Source: GCA-2732755 sp965228265
Lineage (GTDB): Bacteria; Planctomycetota; Phycisphaerae; Phycisphaerales; UBA1924
NCBI GenBank assembly: GCA_965228265.1
Contig: OZ245804.1
Span: 930,001 to 994,000, forward strand
Direction: 5' to 3'
DNA length: 64,000 nucleotides
Shown here: one piece after another, positions 34,838 through 43,376 of the stretch
Numbering within the stretch: the stretch's first letter is position 1
How the letters are laid out: every line of letters begins with the position of its first letter
Notes under the pieces: generated by a model
Told to the model about the DNA's origin: nothing
Databases searched by the model: none
What the model saw: the letters and a program-made list of their open reading frames with translations, nothing else
Made by a program: the position numbers and the translations under genes

Positions 34838-35425
34838 ATGCCCCCCAGCCCGGATAACCCGCACAGCCCGCAGCACCCGCCCCGCACAGGCCCCTCGCGT
34901 CTCGACGCGCCCTGGCGTCTGGCATACATCGAAGCCATCGGCAAAGCCGAGGAGCAGGACGCCAAGTCCAAAGCCAGACGCGAGAGCAAGCCGAGCACCG
35001 GCTGCTTCATCCGCGACTACTGGCTCACGCCCGAAGACGACGAGGCCAACCACGTGGTCCTCCGCACCGACGCGGGCATGATCTTCCTGAACGCCTACCC
35101 CTACGCCAGCGGACATCTGCTTGTCGCGCTCGGCGAGAGCCAATCGCGCCTCATGGACTACACGCAAAGTCAGCGGGCCACGCTCTGGGCGCTTGTCGAT
35201 CGGGCGACCGAGCTCATGGAACGCGTGCTCGAGCCCCACGGCATCAACATCGGCGTCAACCAGGGACAGGCCGCCGGCGCGGGCGTGCCCCAGCACCTGC
35301 ACGTCCACCTCGTCCCGCGCTGGAACGGCGACGTGAACTTCATCACCACCGTCGGCGACGTCCGGGTGCTCCCCGGAGCGCTGGACGCGATGGCCAAGCG
35401 CTACCGGGAAGCACTCTCCGGGTAA
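34838..35425 (+). CDS. HIT-family nucleotide hydrolase/transferase
   Basis: The 195-residue protein has the histidine triad QHLHVHLVPRW (H-x-H-x-H) and the preceding core VVLRTDAGMIFLNAYPYASGHL. Members act on nucleotide phosphoester bonds (Ap4A, AMP-lysine, nucleotidyl sugars). The first ~30 residues are Pro/Ser-rich. ATG at 34838 is used; the frame is open upstream but overlaps the divergent CBS gene start. Only about 15 nt separate a possible CATACACT -10 from ATG, so the leader may be very short. Confidence 0.9.
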   Translation: MPPSPDNPHSPQHPPRTGPSRLDAPWRLAYIEAIGKAEEQDAKSKARRESKPSTGCFIRDYWLTPEDDEANHVVLRTDAGMIFLNAYPYASGHLLVALGESQSRLMDYTQSQRATLWALVDRATELMERVLEPHGINIGVNQGQAAGAGVPQHLHVHLVPRWNGDVNFITTVGDVRVLPGALDAMAKRYREALSG

Positions 35426-35449
35426 AGCGGTTCGGAGTCGGTCTTCGTT

Positions 35450-35644
35450 TTACTTGTCGCTGCTGGAATTGAACGCGCTGACCAAGGCGCTGAAGTCGCC
35501 GGGCATCACAATGCTGTCACGGTTGACCTCCGCTATTGCGGTTTGGAATGTCATCGGACCGCGCAGGGCAGCGGGTTCGTCGAAGCCGACGATGTTTAAA
35601 CATTGCGCCGGGCTTCGGGTGGTGTCAGGGGTTGTCCGCGACAC
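35450..35644 (-). pseudogene. Decayed GC-type dockerin end
   Basis: A 64-codon frame whose last 27 residues (EVNRDSIVMPGDFSALVSAF then NSSSDK) match the first half of the dockerin tails of the 23729 and 25476 proteins (DVNGDG.xxPADFSAWV.AYN), with DG replaced and the Trp lost. There is no signal peptide or repeat region. It overlaps the LuxR-type gene end by 20 nt. It is probably the 3' stump of a lost secreted protein gene. Confidence 0.5.
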
Positions 35645-36317
35645 GCTTGAGGTCGGCGTGATGGATCTCGAGGGCGGCTTTCCGCGCCAGCTCGGCCAGC
35701 TGCACGCGGTTCTTCACGCCCAGCTTCCGCGCGATCGAGCTGCGGTGCGCTTCGATGGTCTTGGCGCTGCGGTGCAGATCCTTGGCGATCTCGTCGGTAG
35801 TCATGCCCTGGCTGATCAGCGCCAGCACTTCCAGCTCCCGGCGGGACAGGCTGTCGAGCGGGCCGAGGTTCATCAGCCCCGTCTCGAAGCGCATGTACTC
35901 GGGTGAGATATGAATTTCAGCCTCGCCGTCGGACTCGGCGATGAGCACGAGAAAGCGTCTGGCCTCGCCCTCGGGCGTGGGCATGTGGTGATAGGTCACC
36001 ATGAGCCCCCGGCCGCGTCTGATATGACGCAGCACAGCAGGCTTGCCCGTGCGCTCGAGTTCTTTCATCAGCGAGACGCGTTCTTTGGCCCACTCGGCCG
36101 CGAAGAGTTCGAAGAGGGTCTTGCCCGCGACCTCGACGTCCGTGCGCCCGAGGTAGAGCTGCTTCGAACGATCGTTCGCCCAAAAGAACAGCCCCTCGGC
36201 GTTGATCAACGAGGCGCCGATAAATGGATGCATGAGCAACGCGCTGCACACCGATTGCGCTTCGGGTTCAGTCAGCTGACAATGTTCTTTCCCGTTGCCC
36301 AGTTCGTGCTTCGACAT
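35625..36317 (-). CDS. PAS-LuxR transcriptional regulator
   Basis: A 230-residue cytoplasmic regulator. Residues ~25-130 look like a PAS sensor (NAEGLFFWANDRSKQLYLGR, FLVLIAESDG). The C-terminal LuxR helix-turn-helix is complete: LSRRELEVLALISQGMTTDE, IAKDLHRSAKTIEAHRSSIA, RKLGVKNRVQLAELA. No receiver domain is present, so it probably senses a ligand or redox state directly. GGAGAAAGGA lies before ATG. It is 39 nt downstream of the DAHP synthase gene and may be co-transcribed. Targets unknown. Confidence 0.88.
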   Translation of the reverse strand: MSKHELGNGKEHCQLTEPEAQSVCSALLMHPFIGASLINAEGLFFWANDRSKQLYLGRTDVEVAGKTLFELFAAEWAKERVSLMKELERTGKPAVLRHIRRGRGLMVTYHHMPTPEGEARRFLVLIAESDGEAEIHISPEYMRFETGLMNLGPLDSLSRRELEVLALISQGMTTDEIAKDLHRSAKTIEAHRSSIARKLGVKNRVQLAELARKAALEIHHADLKRVADNP

Positions 36318-36356
36318 CCGGGTCCTTTCTCCAAAGGACTATGAGCGTACCACACC

Positions 36357-37793
36357 CTAGGGGTTTTTACCGATTGGGTTGCGACTTCGATGAAACTGAT
36401 TTGAAAGCAGGAAGGCCAGTTCGAGGCTCTGGGCGTAGTTCAGCCGCGGGTCCAGGGCCGTCGAGTAGTTCTGTTCGAGGTCGTCCTCGGTCACCCCGGC
36501 CGCTCCGCCGACGCATTCGGTGACATCCTCGCCTGTTAATTCAAAGTGAACCCCACCCATACGGGTGCCTACCCGTGCATGGATGTCGATGCTCTGCGCG
36601 AGTTCGCTGTAGATGTCATCGACGCTGCGGGTCTTGCGTCCCGAGGCGGTAGACCGCGTGTTGCCGTGCATCGGATCGCAGACCCAGAGCACGGGCGAGC
36701 CCGTGCTGCTGACCTTCTGCAGCAGGGGTTCGAGACTTTGGCCCACGCTTTCCACACCCATGCGCACGATCAGAACCATACGTCCTGGCTCATCCTTCGG
36801 GTTGAGCGTCCGGATCAGCTCGACCACTTCCTCCGGGTCGGCCTTGGGTCCGAGCTTCACGCCGATCGGGTTGCGGATGCCCCGGAAGAACTCCACATGG
36901 GCGCCGTCGAGGGCCCGTGTGCGTTCGCCGATCCAGGGCAGGTGCGTCGTCAGGTCGTAATGCCCCTCGCGTCTCGGCACGGTCCGGGTCTGGGCCGACT
37001 CATAAAGAAGGTTCAGCCCCTCGTGGCTCGTGAAGAAGTCCACGCGGGTCAGGTCGTCGACCGCCTTCTCGCCCAGGTTCTCCATGAACCGCAGCGCGGA
37101 GGCGAGCTCGCGGCTCATCGCCTCGTACATTCGGCGACCTTCTTCAGAAAGGGCCGCCGACCCGAAGAAGCTCAGATCCCAGTACTCCGGGTGGTGGAGG
37201 TCGGCGAACCCGCCGTCGATCAGGGCCCGGACGAAGTTGATCGTCATGGCGGCGTGCTGATAGCCCCGGACCATCATGTGCGGGTCGGGTGTGCGGACCG
37301 ATTCGTCGAAGGCCTCGCCGTTGACGAGGTCGCCGAAGTAGCTGGGCAGGGTCTGGGGCTGCCCGTTGACATCGCGGGTCTCGGTCAGGCTGGAGCGGGG
37401 CTTGGCGTACTGCCCGGCGAATCGCCCGACGCGGATGACGGGCATGTTCAGCCCGTGCACGAGGACGAGCGACATCTGGAGCAGGATCTTGAGTCGGCTC
37501 GTGATGTGCTCTGGTCGGCAGTCGTCGAGGCGTTCGGCGCAGTCGCCGCCCTGGAGCAGGAAGCGCCCGCCCTCCTGCGCCTCGGCGATCTGGGATTTGA
37601 GCTTCTCGATCTCGAAGCTGGTCACCAGTGGCGGGAGGGAGCGCAGCTTCATCACCGCGCGGTCCACAGCAGCCCGATCCGGGTAGAGAATCTGCTGCGG
37701 GTCGAGCTTGGTGCGCCAGCTCTCGGGTGACCATTCGCCCGAAGTGCCCTTGTCATGCGTGTTCTGGCTCGTCTCGCTCACGTCGTTTCTCAC
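36357..37793 (-). CDS. aroF: Class II 3-deoxy-7-phosphoheptulonate synthase
   Basis: A 478-residue class II (plant/actinobacterial type) DAHP synthase, the first enzyme of aromatic amino acid synthesis, which joins PEP and erythrose 4-phosphate. Diagnostic blocks are LLQGGDCAERLDD, RVGRFAGQYAKPRS, GEAFDE, TSHEGLNLLYE and WVCDPMHGNT. Metal-ligand Cys, His and Glu positions in these blocks look intact. It starts about 300 nt upstream of the divergent H1-like gene. aroF is used as a generic symbol. Confidence 0.96.
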   Translation of the reverse strand: MRNDVSETSQNTHDKGTSGEWSPESWRTKLDPQQILYPDRAAVDRAVMKLRSLPPLVTSFEIEKLKSQIAEAQEGGRFLLQGGDCAERLDDCRPEHITSRLKILLQMSLVLVHGLNMPVIRVGRFAGQYAKPRSSLTETRDVNGQPQTLPSYFGDLVNGEAFDESVRTPDPHMMVRGYQHAAMTINFVRALIDGGFADLHHPEYWDLSFFGSAALSEEGRRMYEAMSRELASALRFMENLGEKAVDDLTRVDFFTSHEGLNLLYESAQTRTVPRREGHYDLTTHLPWIGERTRALDGAHVEFFRGIRNPIGVKLGPKADPEEVVELIRTLNPKDEPGRMVLIVRMGVESVGQSLEPLLQKVSSTGSPVLWVCDPMHGNTRSTASGRKTRSVDDIYSELAQSIDIHARVGTRMGGVHFELTGEDVTECVGGAAGVTEDDLEQNYSTALDPRLNYAQSLELAFLLSNQFHRSRNPIGKNP

Positions 37794-38094
37794 AAACTTG
37801 TCGGTTCCGGGCAGCGCTCAGCGTGTCTGAGGCGTGCTTGGCATGTCGTCGTTTTTGCGCACCCGCTGGGGCAACTCAAATAAAAACGGGGTGCAACATC
37901 AAAAAAACACAAGCGGACCTCATATGTGGTCGATTTGCGGTCCTGAAACGAGGGCGCACACGGACGTGCACCTCACCAGTGGCACCCGGACGGACCGGGG
38001 CCGAGTCTTTGCCCGGGTCTTCAGGCTTGTGCCATCCCCCGGGCGCACAAACCGCTCGCGACACCTTCTTATTCGCGAGGCAAGGAGACTGTCC
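37794..38094. other. 301-nt intergenic region with A-rich tract and inverted repeat
   Basis: No open frame of note is present. At 37875-37915 there is an A-rich stretch (AACTCAAATAAAAACGG, CATCAAAAAAACACAAG), unusual for this genome and a likely promoter or bent DNA. CTCGCGA (38055-38061) and TCGCGAG (38073-38079) form an inverted repeat 5 nt before the AGGAG of the H1-like gene, a candidate translational or repressor site. Confidence 0.5.
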
Positions 38095-39024
38095 ATGGCT
38101 TCGACCGGTACCCGCAAGTCGACCCGACGTACGACCACCAAACGCACCACCAAACGCGCTGCCAGCACCTCGGGCCGCAAGCCCAGCGCCCGCAAGAGCG
38201 CCCCGAAGACCTCGGCCCGCAAGTCGGCGACCAAGTCGACCGCCAAGCCGACCGCCCGCAAGAGCTCGGCCAAGAAGTCGGCCAAGCCCGCGGCTCGCAA
38301 GACCACCACCAAGCGCGCCACCACCAAGGCCCGCACCACCAAGTCCGCCGCGACCAAGACCCGCACGACCAAGACGGCAACCAAGACCTCAGGCCGCAAG
38401 CCCGCCGCCAAGCGGACCACCGCTGCCGCCAAGAAGTCGACGACCGCACGCAAGTCGGCCCCCAAGACCACCGCACGCAAGACCACGGCTCGCAAGACGA
38501 CGGCCAAGCCCGCCGCCCGCAAGACCGCGGCCCGGAAGACCACTGCCCGCAAGACCGCAGTGAAGCGCACCCCCGCCCGCACCTCGGGCAGGAAGCCCGC
38601 TGCACGCAAGACCACCACCACCAGCCGCTCGACCGCTCGCAAGAGCCCGGCCAAGCGCACCGCTCGCAAGTCGACGACCCGTCCGACGGCTCGTAAGACC
38701 GCGACCAAGACCTCGGGCCGCAAGCCCGCCGCCCGCAAGACCGCACGCAAGTCGGCTCCGAAGACCACGGCTCGCAAGTCGACGACCAAGTCGACCGCCA
38801 AGCGCACCACGGCCCGCAAGCCCTCGGCTCGCAAGACCACCACCCGCGCCACGGCCCGCAAGACCTCGCGCAAGCCGGTCGCCCGCAAGTCGGCCCCGAA
38901 GACCACGGCTCGGAAGACGACCACCAAGGCTCGTCGCTCGAGCAGCCGCAAGCCGGTGATCGCCGGCCGCATCGGCCCGGCCAAGAGCAACCGCCGCTCG
39001 AACAGCCGTCGCCGCGCCGCCTGA
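38095..39024 (+). CDS. Histone H1-like, Lys/Arg/Ala/Thr-rich DNA-binding protein
   Basis: The 309-residue product is almost wholly low-complexity repeats such as KPAARKTTARKT, KSAPKTTARK and TSGRKP, with no acidic residues for long stretches. This matches the C-terminal tails of eukaryotic H1 and bacterial H1-like proteins (Hc1/AlgP type), which bind and compact DNA without a fixed fold. ATG at 38095 has AGGAG 7 nt upstream; the longer frame from 37834 is ignored. Stop-free frames on the other strand reflect the repeats. A strong terminator follows at 39071. Nucleoid packing is the likely role. Confidence 0.88.
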   Translation: MASTGTRKSTRRTTTKRTTKRAASTSGRKPSARKSAPKTSARKSATKSTAKPTARKSSAKKSAKPAARKTTTKRATTKARTTKSAATKTRTTKTATKTSGRKPAAKRTTAAAKKSTTARKSAPKTTARKTTARKTTAKPAARKTAARKTTARKTAVKRTPARTSGRKPAARKTTTTSRSTARKSPAKRTARKSTTRPTARKTATKTSGRKPAARKTARKSAPKTTARKSTTKSTAKRTTARKPSARKTTTRATARKTSRKPVARKSAPKTTARKTTTKARRSSSRKPVIAGRIGPAKSNRRSNSRRRAA

Positions 39025-39070
39025 TCGGGCCCGCACGACCAGACTGAATCTCTCTCCCTCCTCTATTCGC

Positions 39071-39108
39071 AGAACGCCGCGACTCACAAGGTCGCGGCGT
39101 TCTCTTTT
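39071..39108 (+). terminator. Rho-independent terminator of the H1-like gene
   Basis: AGAACGCCGCGAC (39071-39083) pairs perfectly with GTCGCGGCGTTCT (39091-39103) around a 7-nt loop, followed by CTTTTGG. Confidence 0.9.
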
Positions 39109-39150
39109 GGGGTGCGTGAGGGCTCGCTGGAATCGGATGTCGTGTTCAGG

Positions 39151-41799
39151 TCAGCTCGGGTCGCGTGTGATGGCAGCCGGGATCGAGCCGCCCTCGATGG
39201 GGTGGATGCCCATGCCGGCCAGGTGCTTGTGCCACGCGCCGACGTGCGCTTCCCAGAAGTGGTCGAACGAGTCTTCGAGCGTCATCGATTGCATCGCCTC
39301 GTGCGCCCGCTGACCCATCTGCTCGCGGGCCTCGTCGTTTGCGATGAGTTCGACCAGGCGGTCGGCCCAGAGGCTCGGCTTCTCGGAGCTGAGGACATAG
39401 CCCGTCTTGCCGTGCTGGACGACTTCCTGCGGCCCGCCCTTGTCGGTCACGAGCACCGCGTTGCCCGAGGCCTGCGCCTCCATGACGACCTGCCCGAGCG
39501 TGTCGGTGGTCGAGGTGAAGGCGAAGATGTTCGACGAGGCGTAGATAGTGCTGAGCTCTTCGCCGTGACGGAACCCGAGGAAGCGGGTCCGTGTGCGTTT
39601 GAGCTGCTTCTCCATCTCCTTGCGGTAGGGCCCGTCGCCCACGACCACAAGCTCGGCATCGAGGCCCCGCTCCTTGCATCGCTTGTCGGTCTCCTTCCAG
39701 ACCTTGACGAGCATGGGCAGGTTCTTCTCGACGCTCACACGCCCGACGTACAGCACGCGGACGGTCTCACGCGATGAGGTTTGGTTGTTGACCTCGCCCT
39801 CGCTGCCCAGGTTCGGGAAGTAGTCCGCGTCGGCGAAGCGTGTGTCGAAGATCTCGGTGTCGACGCCCGGCTGGAGGGACAGGCACTTGTCGCGTTCGAG
39901 GCCGAGGGCTTCGAGCGAGTCGATGTAATCGTTGGAGCGTGTGAAGATCGCGCTGAAGGGGTTGTAGAACCAGTGCATGAAGCGTTTGGTCGCCCAGGTG
40001 AAGCCGTGGTCCTCGAAGAGGTGGTCAACGTACGCGGGGAAGTCGGTGTGATAGACGCCGAGCACGGGCACGCGGAGCATCTTGGCTGCGATGTAGCCCA
40101 CGAGCCCGACCGGGCCGGGCGTTGAGATGTGGATGACATCGGGCTGGGTGCGGTCGACGTGGCGGAGCATCTTGACGAGCGGTGGGAGCACGACCTGCAG
40201 GTTCTCGTACTTGGGGATGCTGGTCGCGAAGCTCGGCTCGAAGTTGTGGATGTTGTCCCACTCGGGCACGTCGAAGGTTGTGCTGGTGATGACCTCGAAG
40301 TTGCGCCCGGTTTTGTTGGCGTGGTCGGCGGCGTTCTGGATGAATCGGCACACGCCGTTGACGTCGCCGAGCGTGTCGGTGAAGAGCGCGACCTTCATGG
40401 GTCTTTCCAGGGCGCTGGCGCCGGAGCCGGGCTCGGCCAGGCGGTGGTTCATCTGCTCCACGAGCTCGCGCTCCTTGTTCTGATAGAAAAGGCTGAAGAC
40501 GTAGGGGGCCTGGGCGGCCAGCAGGACGGAGTAGCTGATGAGGTGGTCGACGATGCCGTTCTTGTCGCGCTTGCGCGCCGCGTCGAGTGCGCCGGATGCC
40601 ATGGCTTTGGAGAGAGCCGCCGTCAGGTCGTCGGCGAACTCGGCCATGCGGTCGTGCTGGCTGAGCGCCGAGCCGTCCACCCACATGTCCGGGTTGAACC
40701 GCTCGCGCAGGTCCGGGTATTTGTCGAGCACGGGTCCGATCGTCTCGCGGAGCGCCTTGGTGATGGGCAGGCTCCGGCTCTTGCGCTTGCCGAGCAGCAG
40801 CTTGCGTTTGGCCATGTGCCAGGCGAGGCGCTTCTTGCTGGGCGTGTCGGTCGGCACGCCCGCGAAGCGCAGCAGCTTCGAGGCCAGGTACCGCTGGCCC
40901 GCGTCCATGTCGGGTGTGAGTTTGCGCGCGGTGTAGTGGCTCGCCACGGTCGTGAGCTGGTGCGCCAGGAGCGAGGCGTGCCCGGCCTCGCCCGAGGCGG
41001 TCGAGCAGCCCTCCATGACGAGGTCGAAGAACGCGCGGGGGTCGGTGATCTTCTCGCCCGGGGCGTTCTTGATCGCCGTGAACGTGCGACCGATGTTGAG
41101 CAAGCCGTGGTCGTCGGAGCCGCCCGTGTGTCCTTTGACCCAGGGCTGGTCGAAGACGGGCTTGAGGTCGTGCTTGATGCTGAACGCGCGGATGCGTTCG
41201 GGGTCGAGCCACTGCAGGAGCTGCTCGATGGACTGGCGGTGCGTGCCCGAGTGCGCGCCGTTGACGATCTCGAAGCCGCGGAAGAGCAGGCAGCAGCGTT
41301 CGAGATGCCACATGCTGAGCCTGCCGTTCTGAACGTAGACCGGGTGCGCCAGCGCGTGGGGCAGGCTGCGGTCGCGGAGCCAGTGGCAGAAGGCGTACAC
41401 GTCGTCGCGCAGGCCGAGCGTTTCGATCTCCTCGTGCAGCTCGGGCGTCATGTCCCAGACGTTGACGTGCAGCTTGCAGCGGTCTTCCGGGAAGAAAACG
41501 GTGACCTCCTCGCCGACGATGAAGCCCTCGAAGCCGCGCTCCTTGAGCGTCATCGCACCGGCGATGGTGTCGTGGTCGGTGATGGTGACGAGGTCCATGC
41601 CGCGGGCTTTGGCCTGGTCGTAGACCTGCTCGGGCTCGGAGTAGCACTCGGGGATGCCGATCACCCCGAGTGCGCGCAGCGCCGGGCCGTCGGAGGCGTT
41701 GGAGTGGCAGTGGGAGTCGATGCGCGTCCACTGGGACCAGTCGGTCCTCGGCTTGGGCTCGATCTGAGCCGCGGTCGGGTTGTGGGTCTGGCGTGTCAT
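39151..41799 (-). CDS. PHP phosphoesterase - GT4 glycosyltransferase fusion
   Basis: The 882-residue protein starts at 41799 (AAGGG 6 nt upstream); the frame is open to 42042 without support. The N-terminal PHP domain has its metal motifs in order: IDSHCHSN, TITDHDTIAG, GEEVTVFF, ALAHPVY and GGSDDHGL. A linker of ~90 residues follows. From residue 468 a complete GT4 enzyme begins with its own methionine: MKVALFTDTLGDVNGVCRF, VYHTDFPAYVDHLF, LYVGRVSVEKNLPMLVKVW and the E-x7-E site in FTSTTDTLGQVVMEAQASGN. GGAAAG before that Met could allow a separate GT4 product. A lipid or polysaccharide acceptor is likely. The pairing of PHP and GT4 suggests linked removal and addition steps. Confidence 0.88.
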   Translation of the reverse strand: MTRQTHNPTAAQIEPKPRTDWSQWTRIDSHCHSNASDGPALRALGVIGIPECYSEPEQVYDQAKARGMDLVTITDHDTIAGAMTLKERGFEGFIVGEEVTVFFPEDRCKLHVNVWDMTPELHEEIETLGLRDDVYAFCHWLRDRSLPHALAHPVYVQNGRLSMWHLERCCLLFRGFEIVNGAHSGTHRQSIEQLLQWLDPERIRAFSIKHDLKPVFDQPWVKGHTGGSDDHGLLNIGRTFTAIKNAPGEKITDPRAFFDLVMEGCSTASGEAGHASLLAHQLTTVASHYTARKLTPDMDAGQRYLASKLLRFAGVPTDTPSKKRLAWHMAKRKLLLGKRKSRSLPITKALRETIGPVLDKYPDLRERFNPDMWVDGSALSQHDRMAEFADDLTAALSKAMASGALDAARKRDKNGIVDHLISYSVLLAAQAPYVFSLFYQNKERELVEQMNHRLAEPGSGASALERPMKVALFTDTLGDVNGVCRFIQNAADHANKTGRNFEVITSTTFDVPEWDNIHNFEPSFATSIPKYENLQVVLPPLVKMLRHVDRTQPDVIHISTPGPVGLVGYIAAKMLRVPVLGVYHTDFPAYVDHLFEDHGFTWATKRFMHWFYNPFSAIFTRSNDYIDSLEALGLERDKCLSLQPGVDTEIFDTRFADADYFPNLGSEGEVNNQTSSRETVRVLYVGRVSVEKNLPMLVKVWKETDKRCKERGLDAELVVVGDGPYRKEMEKQLKRTRTRFLGFRHGEELSTIYASSNIFAFTSTTDTLGQVVMEAQASGNAVLVTDKGGPQEVVQHGKTGYVLSSEKPSLWADRLVELIANDEAREQMGQRAHEAMQSMTLEDSFDHFWEAHVGAWHKHLAGMGIHPIEGGSIPAAITRDPS

Positions 41800-42093
41800 G
41801 GTCATCCCTTGCACTGCGTGGGATTGGCCTGCCCGCTCTTTCGCGCCGGCCTGGGACTCCGCCCATTCTGTCCCCGTCGCATCACCCGCCCGGGTCCAGC
41901 CCACTATCCTATACCGATGGTGATGAAATCGGCCCAATGATCCGCAGACCGGTATGCCCAAGTGGCTGTCCCGCAAGGACTTCACGAGACTTTTGAATTC
42001 CCGGGCATAAACGGGCATCGCCGCAGTGTTTCCCCGCAACACACCCCGTCACGGACCTGTCGGGGAGGTTCAGAGAAGATGAAGGAGTCTGAA

Positions 42094-42627
42094 ATGCCTC
42101 GTCTGAATGTTGTCGACCCCGCCTCCGCCGCCGGCCCCGTCAAAGAGATCTTCGACGGCCCCCTGAACGGCAAGCATCTGAACATCTTCAAGGGCATGGG
42201 CAACTCGCCCGCTGCGCTCAACTTCTACCTCGCCGGCTCGGGCGCTCTCAAGGACGCCAGCCTCTCGAGCAAGGAGCAGGAAGTCGTCCAGCTCGTCTTC
42301 GCCCAGGGCAACGGCTGCGACTACTGCCAGGCCGCCCACACCCACATCGGCAAGGGCGCAGGCCTGAGCGAAGAGCAGACCGTCGCCGCCCGCACCGGCG
42401 GTGATCTGGGCGACGCCAAGCTCAACGCCGTCGCCAAGTTCGCCACCGCGCTGCACGAAAAGCGTGGCAACGTGAGCGATGACGACATCTCGGCCTTCAA
42501 GAGCGCCGGCTACGACGACGGGCATATCGCCGAGCTCGTCGCATCGGCCGCCCTCGCCACCTACACCAACTACTTCAACCACGTGAACCAGACCACCGTC
42601 GACCTGCCCACGCCGCCCAAGGTCTGA
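42094..42627 (+). CDS. AhpD-like carboxymuconolactone decarboxylase-family protein
   Basis: Start at 42094 (MPRLNVVDPASAAGPVKEIF) has GGAG 6 nt upstream; ATG at 42079 is possible. The 177-residue helical protein has the alkylhydroperoxidase motif with its active-site C-x-x-C and His: NGCDYCQAAHTHIGKGAG. Such proteins reduce peroxides with thiol cofactors or act in related redox steps. It is a single gene with its own apparent 5' region (41800-42093, no other feature seen). Confidence 0.92.
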   Translation: MPRLNVVDPASAAGPVKEIFDGPLNGKHLNIFKGMGNSPAALNFYLAGSGALKDASLSSKEQEVVQLVFAQGNGCDYCQAAHTHIGKGAGLSEEQTVAARTGGDLGDAKLNAVAKFATALHEKRGNVSDDDISAFKSAGYDDGHIAELVASAALATYTNYFNHVNQTTVDLPTPPKV

Positions 42628-42658
42628 GCAGCGTTCCGAAACCACAACAACTCCAGTG

Positions 42659-42679
42659 GCGGAGGCTTCCAGCCTCCGC
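42659..42679. repeat. Hairpin repeat, family C
   Basis: GCGGAGGCT-TCC-AGCCTCCGC is a 9-bp hairpin with TCC loop, preceded by CAGTG. An identical copy is at 44982-45002. The unit lies between the ahpD-like gene and coaD. Confidence 0.88.
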
Positions 42680-42742
42680 TGCTTGTTTTTGGTCCTCATG
42701 GCAACTCTGCCCCCATCAAGGCAGCTTGGTACCATCTCCACC

Positions 42743-43312
42743 ATGCCTAAGACCCGCCCGCATCTCGCTGTCTTCCCCGGCTCGTTCGACCCGGTGACCT
42801 ACGGCCACCTCGACGTGATCGCCCGGGGTCGACGGCTCTTTGACGAGGTCGTCGTCGCGGTGGGGCGGAACCCCGGCAAGGACGAGCTTTTCTCCGCCCC
42901 CGAGCGGGTCGAGCTCGTCGAGCAGCTCATCGCCGAGATGTGCAAGGCCGAGCCGGAACTTGGCGACGTGCGTGTCGAGGCGTTCACGGGCCTGACCGTC
43001 GACTACGCCCGCTCGATCGGGGCCTCGGCTCTCCTGCGTGGCATCCGGAATCTCTCGGATCTGCAGTACGAGGTCCAGTTCGCGGTGACCAACCGCGAGG
43101 TCGCCGACATCGAGACCGCCTTCGTCGTCGCGGGTCAGAGCTTCGCGTACACGAGCTCGAGCCTGATCAAGCAGATCGCCGCGATGGGCGATGAGCTGCA
43201 CCAGACGCTGGCCTCGATGTGCCCGAAAAGCGTGATCGACGCGATCGTGCGCAAGAAGCAGGAGAACCACCCGGTGCTGCTCAAGCTCGCCTCGGGCGGC
43301 GCGGGGGATTAG
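42743..43312 (+). CDS. coaD: Phosphopantetheine adenylyltransferase
   Basis: CoaD transfers AMP to 4'-phosphopantetheine in coenzyme A synthesis. The nucleotidyltransferase motif PGSFDPVTYGHLDVI (T-x-G-H) and the C-terminal YTSSSLIKQIA (ISST-x-x-R/K region) are clear, as is LLRGIRNLSDLQYEVQ. The protein has 189 residues, slightly longer than the usual ~160, with a Lys-rich C-terminal extension. Upstream in-frame ATGs (42656, 42698) fall in the family C repeat and are ignored. Confidence 0.96.
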   Translation: MPKTRPHLAVFPGSFDPVTYGHLDVIARGRRLFDEVVVAVGRNPGKDELFSAPERVELVEQLIAEMCKAEPELGDVRVEAFTGLTVDYARSIGASALLRGIRNLSDLQYEVQFAVTNREVADIETAFVVAGQSFAYTSSSLIKQIAAMGDELHQTLASMCPKSVIDAIVRKKQENHPVLLKLASGGAGD

Positions 43313-43320
43313 GGCCCTTT

Positions 43321-43358
43321 CTCCCTCTCACCTTTGGGGAGAGGGCCGGGGTGAGGGG
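43321..43358. repeat. Dispersed hairpin repeat, family D1 (short)
   Basis: CCCTCTCACCTTTGGGGAGAGGG followed by CCGGGGTGAGGGG, in the gap between coaD and the MBL-like gene. Related to 15814 and 53259. Confidence 0.78.
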
Positions 43359-43376
43359 ACTTCCTAAACTCCACGT

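Noticed and set aside
37920..38990. 356-codon minus-strand frame over the H1-like gene
   Set aside because: Arises from the repetitive Lys/Arg codons; no start signal and no family.
38095..39024. Short tandem repeats considered as a CRISPR or minisatellite
   Set aside because: The repeats are codon-phased (Lys-Thr/Ala-Ala-Arg-Lys) and lack constant spacers; they encode an H1-like protein.
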